DNA of 64,000 nt, taken from NCBI GenBank assembly GCA_017854855.1, contig JAFMGZ010000012.1:1-64000 (forward strand). The letters are read 5' to 3'. The position numbers and the translations under genes are program-made. The notes beneath the pieces are model-generated. The model saw only the letters and a program-made list of their open reading frames with translations, made no database searches and was not told the DNA's origin. Numbering within the stretch: position 1 is the first letter of the stretch; each line of letters begins with the position of its first letter. Positions 54,120-61,232 of the stretch are shown in pieces. The stretch comes from Sulfitobacter sp. (GTDB lineage Bacteria; Pseudomonadota; Alphaproteobacteria; Rhodobacterales; Rhodobacteraceae).

Positions 54120-54175
54120 GCAAGACGGTCTGAGCAAGACGGCCCGAGTAAGACAGCCTGAGCAAGGCAGTGTCT
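54106..54175. repeat. Five tandem 14-base repeats across the lysC stop codon
   Basis: Five degenerate copies of a 14-base unit (like GCAAGACGGCCTGA) run from 54106 to 54175. The first contains the lysC stop codon TGA and the next three follow directly, so each unit up to the fourth ends in TGA or CGA. Since 14 is not a multiple of three, the copies fall in different frames. The repeat has no hairpin of its own. It may reflect replication slippage. Confidence 0.75.
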
Positions 54176-54409
54176 GGGCATCGGTTTGACCCGGTCGTGA
54201 TTTGAGTTGCGCGCGCTGTCCGAAAACCAAGGGGTTTTTGCGTCTGGACCTGGCCAGCCTGCGTGGTCAAGAGATGTGATGACGGGCCTGCGAAAGCCTG
54301 CATGAGCCGCTTTGACGGCAATCAGGGGCCGCTTTGTGAAATCAGGCGTTTCGCTTTTCGTTTTCCTGTGTTGTAAGCTGTTGGTGGTTCACCGAAGGGA
54401 CATGCCAGA

Positions 54410-56656
54410 ATGGCAGAGCGTACAGAGACAGAGAGCCGCAAGCTGCTCGGACGGCTCCGTGATGCAATGGCGGGGGATGTTGCGGGGCAGGCGCGCCTGG
54501 ACAAGATCACTCATCTGATCGCAAATTCCATGGGCTGCGAGGTCTGTTCCATCTATCTGTTCCGTGATGAGGACACGCTTGAACTTTGCGCGACGGAGGG
54601 TCTGAACAAACAGGCTGTCCATGAAACGCGCATGAAACTGGGCGAAGGTCTGGTGGGGCGCGTGGCCAAGCGCAAGACGGTGATCAATACGCCAAATGCG
54701 CCACAGGCCCCGGGGTTCCGGTTCATGCCGGAAACCGGCGAAGAGATTTACTCGAGCTTTTTGGGCATTCCGGTTCAGCGGATCGGCGAGACATTGGGCG
54801 TTCTGGTTGTCCAATCCAAGACAGCGCGCGAGTTTTCCGCAGATGAGGTCTATGCGCTGGAAGTTGTGGCGATGGTCCTGGCAGAGATGACGGAGCTGGG
54901 CGCATTCGTTGGCGAAGGCGCTGCCATGTCCGCGCGCCATTCCCAGCCGGTGCTGCTGCGCGGGACCGTGGGGCAAGAAGGCGTGGCCGAAGGCCATGTC
55001 TGGCTGCATGAACCGCGGGTTGTCGTCTCCAATCCCATTGCCGATGATCCGGTCCGCGAAGAGGAACGGCTGACCCATGCGGTTGACCAGTTGCGGGTCA
55101 GTGTGGATCAGATGCTGTCTATGGCGTCCGGCGACAAGGAGCAAAAGCAGGTTTTCGAAGCCTACCGGATGTTTGCCAATTCCAAAGGCTGGATGCGGCG
55201 CATGGTCGAGGATATTCACAGCGGCCTGTCGGCCGAAGCGGCGGTCGAAAAGGAACAATCGCTGGCGCGGTCGCGGATGGGGCAATCCACCGATGCCTAT
55301 CTGCGCGAACGGCTGAGCGATCTGGACGATCTGTCAAACCGGTTGCTGCGCATCCTGACCGGGCAGGGCGCTGATACCGGCGCTGAAATGCCTAGTGATC
55401 CGATCCTTGTGGCCCGCAACATCGGGCCTGCCGAACTGCTGGAATATGGGCGCAAGTTGAAAGGCATCGTGCTGGAGGGCGGCTCTGTCGGGTCGCATGC
55501 GGCGATCGTCGCGCGGGCGCTGGCGATTCCCTTGGTGGTTCATGCCAGCAAGATTACCAATGATGCGCTGAATGGCGATTACATCATGGTCGACGGGGAG
55601 CAGGGCGTGGTCCATCTGCGTCCCGAAGATACGGTTGCATCGGCATTTCGAGACAAGATCGCAATGCAGGCCGCAGCGCAGGAACGCTATCGTTCGATCC
55701 TTGATCTGCCCGCGCAGGCGCGCTGTGGGGCGACCATTGCGCTGCATATGAATGCGGGTCTGATGGCCGATTTGCCGTCGCTGGTCAGTTCGGGGGCAGA
55801 GGGCGTGGGCCTGTTCCGCACGGAATTGCAGTTCCTGGTCCGCAGCCAGATGCCGCGCCGGTCGGAACTTTCGGCGCTTTATGCGCGCGTGTTGGATGCA
55901 GCGGGCGGCAAGCGCGTGGCCTTTCGCACGCTCGACATCGGGTCGGACAAAGTATTGCCCTACATGAAGCCCAATGATGAGCCGAACCCCGCCATGGGCT
56001 GGCGGGCGATCCGGGTCGGTCTGGACAAGCCGGGCGTCATGCGAATGCAATTGCAGGCGCTGATGCGGGCCGCCAATGGCAGGCCGCTGACGGTCATGTT
56101 CCCCTTTGTGGCACAATTCGAGGAATATCGTGCCGCGCGAAACGAGGTCGACAAGACCCTGGCGCGCGAAGAGCGTCTGGGTCATGTGCTGCCTGCCTCC
56201 ATTGAGGTGGGCGCGATGCTTGAGACCCCCAGCCTTGCCTTTGCGCCAAAGAAATTCTTTGAAGAGGTGGATTTTCTGTCCATCGGTGGCAACGACCTGA
56301 AACAGTTCTTTTTTGCGGCTGATCGGGAAAACGAAAGGGTGCGCCGCCGTTATGACACCCTGAACGTCAGCTTCCTGAGTTTTCTGCAAAACATCGTGGA
56401 GCGGTGCCGCGAAACCGATACGCCCGTCTCATTCTGCGGCGAGGACGCGGGACGCCCGGTAGAGGCGCTTTGCTTTGCCGCGATTGGATTTCGCACATTG
56501 TCGATGCGCCCGGCCTCCATCGGTCCGGTGAAAAGCCTTCTGCGGCGCTGTAATCTGGATGATGTCCGCGACGTGATCGAAGCCGCCCGAGAAAGAGGCG
56601 AGATGTCCGTTCGGGCAGACATCATGGCCTACGTGAAAAAGCAGCACCAAGCCTGA
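54410..56656 (+). CDS. ptsP: Phosphoenolpyruvate-protein phosphotransferase PtsP (nitrogen PTS EI)
   Basis: 748 residues: an N-terminal GAF domain (about 15-165), then the PEP-utilising parts. The phosphorylated histidine is H363 in GGSVGSHAAIVARALAIP. The barrel domain has GAEGVGLFRTELQF, GGNDLKQFFFAADREN and FCGEDAGRPVE. It passes phosphate from PEP to NPr and then EIIANtr and links nitrogen status to metabolism. AAGGGA lies nine bases before ATG 54410. The 290 bases between lysC and ptsP contain a weak AAAACC/GGTTTT hairpin near 54223-54238. Confidence 0.96.
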   Translation: MAERTETESRKLLGRLRDAMAGDVAGQARLDKITHLIANSMGCEVCSIYLFRDEDTLELCATEGLNKQAVHETRMKLGEGLVGRVAKRKTVINTPNAPQAPGFRFMPETGEEIYSSFLGIPVQRIGETLGVLVVQSKTAREFSADEVYALEVVAMVLAEMTELGAFVGEGAAMSARHSQPVLLRGTVGQEGVAEGHVWLHEPRVVVSNPIADDPVREEERLTHAVDQLRVSVDQMLSMASGDKEQKQVFEAYRMFANSKGWMRRMVEDIHSGLSAEAAVEKEQSLARSRMGQSTDAYLRERLSDLDDLSNRLLRILTGQGADTGAEMPSDPILVARNIGPAELLEYGRKLKGIVLEGGSVGSHAAIVARALAIPLVVHASKITNDALNGDYIMVDGEQGVVHLRPEDTVASAFRDKIAMQAAAQERYRSILDLPAQARCGATIALHMNAGLMADLPSLVSSGAEGVGLFRTELQFLVRSQMPRRSELSALYARVLDAAGGKRVAFRTLDIGSDKVLPYMKPNDEPNPAMGWRAIRVGLDKPGVMRMQLQALMRAANGRPLTVMFPFVAQFEEYRAARNEVDKTLAREERLGHVLPASIEVGAMLETPSLAFAPKKFFEEVDFLSIGGNDLKQFFFAADRENERVRRRYDTLNVSFLSFLQNIVERCRETDTPVSFCGEDAGRPVEALCFAAIGFRTLSMRPASIGPVKSLLRRCNLDDVRDVIEAARERGEMSVRADIMAYVKKQHQA

Positions 56657-56730
56657 GGCGCGGGCGATAAAGCGTTTTTAGGTAACGCTATTGGCTGGGC
56701 GGGGCTGCATCGCAGCTGCGCAAAGGGTCG

Positions 56731-57309
56731 TTAATTGCCCATCGCTTTCATCATCTTTTCATGGACGGCCTGCATCCCGCGCGCGGCCATATCGGTGACT
56801 TCGGCGGCATGCGTGTGCAGGGCTGCGACAAGGTCGGGATTGTCCGAGGTCTGGATGACGATAACGCCGCCGTCGATCACATCGATCTGGGTTGTGATCT
56901 CTTTGCCCCGCAGGAAAAAGATATCCAGCGTCGGGCTTTGGATAAACACCTTTGGGTCATCGCCCGTTTCTACCCGGTCAATCATTCCAATGACATGGCT
57001 GACCAGCGCTTCTGCGACATCTGGGTCAGAAGAGGTGGTCACGGTCCTGATCCCGTCGGGCAGATTGGTCACCTCACGCGCCAAGGTCTGAAAATGGCGG
57101 AACATCACCGCCATTTCGGCACTTTCTTCGGGCGTTGCATTCAGCCCGCGCAGTCCCGGCATGGTCATTTCATTATGGTTGCCATGCGCATGCATCGTGT
57201 GCTGCGTCATCTGCGCCTGTGCTGTTTGGCCCGCGCAAAGCGCAGCCGTGCAGACGAACAGGCCAGTGATAAAGCCATGGCAAAGGGTTGCGGGTTTCAG
57301 CGGCGACAT
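56731..57309 (-). CDS. Secreted Met/His-rich protein of unknown function
   Basis: 192 residues with a signal peptide (about 1-32, cleavage near AQA). A short Met/His-rich stretch follows at about 33-50 (MTQHTMHAHGNH) that could bind copper or another metal, then an alpha/beta domain of unknown fold. I do not recognise the family. It is on its own strand between ptsP and the aldo/keto reductase gene. Periplasmic location is inferred from the signal peptide. Confidence 0.65.
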   Translation of the reverse strand: MSPLKPATLCHGFITGLFVCTAALCAGQTAQAQMTQHTMHAHGNHNEMTMPGLRGLNATPEESAEMAVMFRHFQTLAREVTNLPDGIRTVTTSSDPDVAEALVSHVIGMIDRVETGDDPKVFIQSPTLDIFFLRGKEITTQIDVIDGGVIVIQTSDNPDLVAALHTHAAEVTDMAARGMQAVHEKMMKAMGN

Positions 57310-57415
57310 AAGCGGTCCATCTAGATTGGTGGCGATGTGCGCATTCTATCATCGCCGGCGGGCAAAGTCGCGGGCCATCCGCGAGGCAGGCGGTGGTGCG
57401 CCTGTGCGTTCTTGT

Positions 57416-58408
57416 TCAGCAGTAGCCTTCGACACCGACCCATTGGTCGTGGGTATATCTGTCGCCATGGGCCCATCCGACGGGCAAGACGTCTTCGATC
57501 ATGGTCATGATGTCTTGGGTCATTTCAAAGGGGCTGCCGGCCAGACAGTCGCGCAAATGCGCAGCGGTCCGCGTGCCCGGGATCGGAATAAGATGCGTAT
57601 CGCGTGCCAGGCACCATGCGATGGCCAGCGCGATAGGGGTTGTGCCCAGACGCTCTGCCAAAGCCTTGAAACCTTGCACCTTTTGCACATTGTAGCTGAA
57701 GTTCGGCTCTGAAAACCGGGGCGTTCCCTTGCGGAAATGGCCGGGTTCGAACGTGCTGGGGTCTGGTGGCCGGGATGCAAACATCCCGCGCCCAAGCGGT
57801 GAGAAGGGCACAAAGGCGACACCCAACTCTTTGCAGGTCTGTATCATGCCAAGCTCGGGCTGACGGGTCCAAAGGGAATATTCACTTTGCACGGCATCCA
57901 CAGGCCCGACAGCCATGGCCCGTCGCAAGGTTGCGGGTGAAATCTCGGAAAAACCGATGCCGCCGATCTTGCCTTCGGCTTTGAACGCCAAAAGGGTCTC
58001 CATCAGGTCTTCGATCGCCACGCTTTGGTCGCGCCGGTGGATATAATACAGGTCCACATGCTCCAGCCCCAGCCTTGATAGAGAGGCCTCCAATTCGCCG
58101 CGCAGGTAATCGGCCCGGTTGTTAAAGCCGCGTTTGCCGGTTTCGGGGTCCCGCCAGATCGCTCCCTTGGTGGCAATCGTGAAACGGTTTTGGTCGCCTT
58201 TCAGAAACGAGCCGATGATGCTTTCTGAGACGCCCATGCCGTAGACATTCGCGGTGTCGAGAAAATCCACCCCGTGATCAAGGGCGGCTGACAATGTATT
58301 ATGTGCCTCAGCCTCGGTGGTGGGGCCATAGGAGCCGCCAAAGCTCCAACAGCCCAGCCCAACCTCGGAGACCATTTTGCCGTCTTGGCGAATTTGACGT
58401 TTCTTCAT
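57416..58408 (-). CDS. Aldo/keto reductase
   Basis: 330 residues of the (beta/alpha)8 type. The catalytic tyrosine is in DTANVYGMG (about 48-56), lysine in TIATKGAIW and histidine in YYIHRRD. The cofactor NADPH is bound near the C-terminus (PIPGTRTAAHL). The start ATG 58408 has AGGAG about eight bases upstream. The substrate is unknown. It is divergent from the ABC1-kinase gene with a 216-base gap. Confidence 0.9.
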   Translation of the reverse strand: MKKRQIRQDGKMVSEVGLGCWSFGGSYGPTTEAEAHNTLSAALDHGVDFLDTANVYGMGVSESIIGSFLKGDQNRFTIATKGAIWRDPETGKRGFNNRADYLRGELEASLSRLGLEHVDLYYIHRRDQSVAIEDLMETLLAFKAEGKIGGIGFSEISPATLRRAMAVGPVDAVQSEYSLWTRQPELGMIQTCKELGVAFVPFSPLGRGMFASRPPDPSTFEPGHFRKGTPRFSEPNFSYNVQKVQGFKALAERLGTTPIALAIAWCLARDTHLIPIPGTRTAAHLRDCLAGSPFEMTQDIMTMIEDVLPVGWAHGDRYTHDQWVGVEGYC

Positions 58409-58624
58409 GCGGTCTCTCCTGGTTCCGGTTCGGTTGCTTGGTTGGCAACCTAGCAATCAATCGGTCTGGGTTCATAGCGTAAACTGAGGTGCTGATGGTA
58501 CCGTGTCATACGGCAAGGGTGTCGTGCCATGCCAAAGGGGTGTTCGGCGGTCTTGGCAGCACAGCAGGGGCCGAATTTCGCAGCCTGCCGTTGCCACGGG
58601 GCTACCTACAGCTACATCCCTGGG

Positions 58625-59971
58625 ATGAGCAACGATACACATCACGCACGCCCGCTGCCGGTGCCTGCAAAACGTCTGGCGCGTTTGGGTCAACTGGGGT
58701 CAATGACCGCCGGGGTGGCTGGCAGCATGGCCTTTAACGGATTGTCCCAATGGGGCCGGGGGCAGCGGCCCTCCATGCGCGATCTGTTGTTGACGCCCAC
58801 CAATATCAGCCGGGTGGCGGATCAATTGGCCAAAATGCGCGGGGCGGCGATGAAGATCGGGCAATTGGTGTCGATGGACACAGGCGACATGCTGCCGCCC
58901 GAATTGGCACAGATCATGGCGCGGTTGCGCGATGACGCGCATTACATGCCGCCTGCGCAGCTGAAAAAGGTGCTGAACGCGCAATGGCCCGCCAATTGGC
59001 TGGGCGCGTTTTCCAAGTTTGATGTGCGCCCGATTGCTGCGGCCTCCATCGGGCAGGTGCACCGGGTTCAGCTAAAGGATGGTCGCGATCTGGCCATCAA
59101 GGTGCAATATCCCGGCGTCGCCAAGAGTATCGACAGCGATGTGGCCAATGTGGGTGTCCTGATGCGCATGTCAGGCTTGCTGCCCAAGGGGTTCGATCTG
59201 CAGCCCTACCTGGAAGAAGCACGCAAACAGCTGCATCAGGAAACAGATTACGCCCGCGAGGGTGCGCAACTGGTCCGTTTTGGGCAGCTGTTGGCAGATG
59301 ATCCGCGGTTTCTGGTGCCGCAAATGCACAGCGATTGGAGCACTGGTGAAATTCTGGCCATGACCCATGTCGCGGGCGTGCCGATCGAAGCGGCGGCGCA
59401 AGAGCCCCAAGAGGTCCGTGACCGGATTGCGACCCAACTGATCGACTTGACCCTGAAAGAGCTGTTCACCTTTGGCCTGATGCAGACGGACCCGAATTTC
59501 GCCAATTATCTTTACGACCGTGACACAGGGCGTATCGTTCTGCTGGACTTTGGCGCGACGCGCGACATTGATCCGGTGATTGCCGGGCAATATCGCCAGA
59601 TGGTGCAGGCCGGTCTGGCCGATGACGGCGGGGCCTTGATGGCGGTGGCGCAGCAGATCGGGTTTGTCGGGACAGATACGTCAGCAGGGCACAAGGCGCA
59701 GATCCTGGACATGATACGCATGGTCTTTGGCGCGCTGGCATCTGGCCCGGTGGTTGATTTCAGTGACAAAGAGCTGTCCCGACAGATGCAGGCCCGGGGC
59801 ATGGCGTTGGCCGAAAGCGGGTTCCTGCCGCCGCCCCTGCCGATTGACGTGCTGTTGCTGCAGCGCAAATTTGGCGGCGTGTTCCTGTTGGCCGCGCGGC
59901 TGCGGGCGAGGGTCGATGTGATGGCTCTTTTGGACCGCCATGGGCTGCTGTCCGTTCGGGCGGCTGAGTAG
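58625..59971 (+). CDS. ABC1/UbiB-family atypical kinase
   Basis: 448 residues. The KxGQ motif is KIGQ at 77-80, followed by the AAAS loop (AAASIGQVH, about 138-146), QETD, the catalytic NxxN-like TDPNFANY and the metal-binding DFG (LLDFGATR). The family (COQ8/UbiB) is required for ubiquinone biosynthesis or lipid handling. I chose ATG 58625 (MSNDTHHARP), since a longer reading to 58529 has an unlike segment; the ribosome site is weak. Confidence 0.88.
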   Translation: MSNDTHHARPLPVPAKRLARLGQLGSMTAGVAGSMAFNGLSQWGRGQRPSMRDLLLTPTNISRVADQLAKMRGAAMKIGQLVSMDTGDMLPPELAQIMARLRDDAHYMPPAQLKKVLNAQWPANWLGAFSKFDVRPIAAASIGQVHRVQLKDGRDLAIKVQYPGVAKSIDSDVANVGVLMRMSGLLPKGFDLQPYLEEARKQLHQETDYAREGAQLVRFGQLLADDPRFLVPQMHSDWSTGEILAMTHVAGVPIEAAAQEPQEVRDRIATQLIDLTLKELFTFGLMQTDPNFANYLYDRDTGRIVLLDFGATRDIDPVIAGQYRQMVQAGLADDGGALMAVAQQIGFVGTDTSAGHKAQILDMIRMVFGALASGPVVDFSDKELSRQMQARGMALAESGFLPPPLPIDVLLLQRKFGGVFLLAARLRARVDVMALLDRHGLLSVRAAE

Positions 59972-60119
59972 CGGACACCACTGCGGTTTCGATTGGACGA
60001 TTGCGAATGTGATTGTGATTGAACAAGGATGGGCTGACTGGTCCCTGACACCGCCGCGTGCCACAAGTTGACGAGACTGATTTCGCGCTACTTGTCTATG
60101 ATCCTACTGGAGTTTGAAA

Positions 60120-61232
60120 ATGCGTCTGCCCGCTGTTTTGTTGAGCCTTCTTGTCGCCGTCCAGATGGTATCTGCACAGCGTGCTGATGCACAGGGACGT
60201 GCGACCGCCGTCGGTGTCGCAACGGTTGAGATACGCACCCTATCCGAAACGGTGCCGGTTTTCGCACAGGTGGTCACAGCACGCGATGGCGCGGTAGCAA
60301 GCCGGGTGGCGGGAAATGTTGAACAAGTTCATGTGCTTGCCGGGACATATGTGAACGAGGGTGACCTGCTAGTTGAACTGAACCGTGAATTGCTGGCGAT
60401 CCTTGTTTCACAATCCGAGGCGCAACTGGCAGAGGCCGAGGCCGGCATCGCCACCGCGCGTGTACGCGTAAACCGCACGAACACGGCGCTTGCACGCATT
60501 CAGGCCCTGCGCGGCTCCAGCTCCTTTAGCGAGGGGCGGTTTGATGATGCACAGGCAGACATGCTTGAGGCGCGGTCGCAACTGGCCGAGGCGCAGGCCA
60601 GAGAGAAAAGCAGCGAATCGCGGCTGGCTGAAACCAGATACCAGCTGGAACGCAGCAGCATCACCGCCCCCTTTTCCGGCGTGGTGATCGAGGTCGATAC
60701 CATTCCGGGTGCATTCATTCAGGCCGGAACGCCGGTTGTACGGTTGTTGGACACCGACGCTTTTGAGGTCACGGCAGGGGTTCCGGCCCGCTATGTTGCC
60801 TATCTGGAGCAGGGCCAGCAGATGCAGGCCGTCACGGAAACCGGGGCGGAACTCAGCCTCACGCTGCGGGCGATCCTGCCTTTGGAAGACACCTCTACCC
60901 GAACCAGATCGGTCCGCTTTGCCGCGCCGGGCCTTGGGGCATTGCCCAATGTCGCGGTGGGCCAGTCCCTGACGGTGCAGGTTCCGGTCGGTGCCGCGCG
61001 TGACGTGCTGTCGGTACCAAAGGATGCCTTGGTGCAGGCCCGCGGCGGCTGGTCGGTCTTTGTGGCCGAGCAGGACAAGGCGCAACCGCGGCCCGTAACG
61101 CTTGGTGTGCCCTTGGGCGACCGCTATGAGGTGTTGGACGGGCTGCAGGAAGGCGACCTTGTGGTTGTGCGCGGCAATGAACGTCTGCGGCCGGGACAAG
61201 ACATCGCCGCCTCTGTTGTGGAAACCAACTGA
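60120..61232 (+). CDS. RND efflux periplasmic adaptor (HlyD family)
   Basis: 370 residues: signal peptide (about 1-22), a biotinyl-lipoyl half with SRVAGNVEQVHVLAG, a long alpha-hairpin (about 95-165) and the second lipoyl half (ITAPFSGVVIEV), then beta-barrel and membrane-proximal domains. It bridges the RND pump to an outer-membrane channel. The start ATG 60120 has GGAG seven bases upstream. It overlaps the pump gene by one base (TGATG). Confidence 0.9.
   Translation: MRLPAVLLSLLVAVQMVSAQRADAQGRATAVGVATVEIRTLSETVPVFAQVVTARDGAVASRVAGNVEQVHVLAGTYVNEGDLLVELNRELLAILVSQSEAQLAEAEAGIATARVRVNRTNTALARIQALRGSSSFSEGRFDDAQADMLEARSQLAEAQAREKSSESRLAETRYQLERSSITAPFSGVVIEVDTIPGAFIQAGTPVVRLLDTDAFEVTAGVPARYVAYLEQGQQMQAVTETGAELSLTLRAILPLEDTSTRTRSVRFAAPGLGALPNVAVGQSLTVQVPVGAARDVLSVPKDALVQARGGWSVFVAEQDKAQPRPVTLGVPLGDRYEVLDGLQEGDLVVVRGNERLRPGQDIAASVVETN

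Noticed and set aside
55334..56389. 351-codon frame on the minus strand inside ptsP
   Set aside because: PtsP is a clear full-length gene on the other strand; the shadow product has no domain.
60061..60119. Sigma-70 promoter before the efflux adaptor gene
   Set aside because: TTGACG at 60068 and TATGAT at about 60097 are too far apart (about 23 bases) for a normal spacing, so I do not call it.
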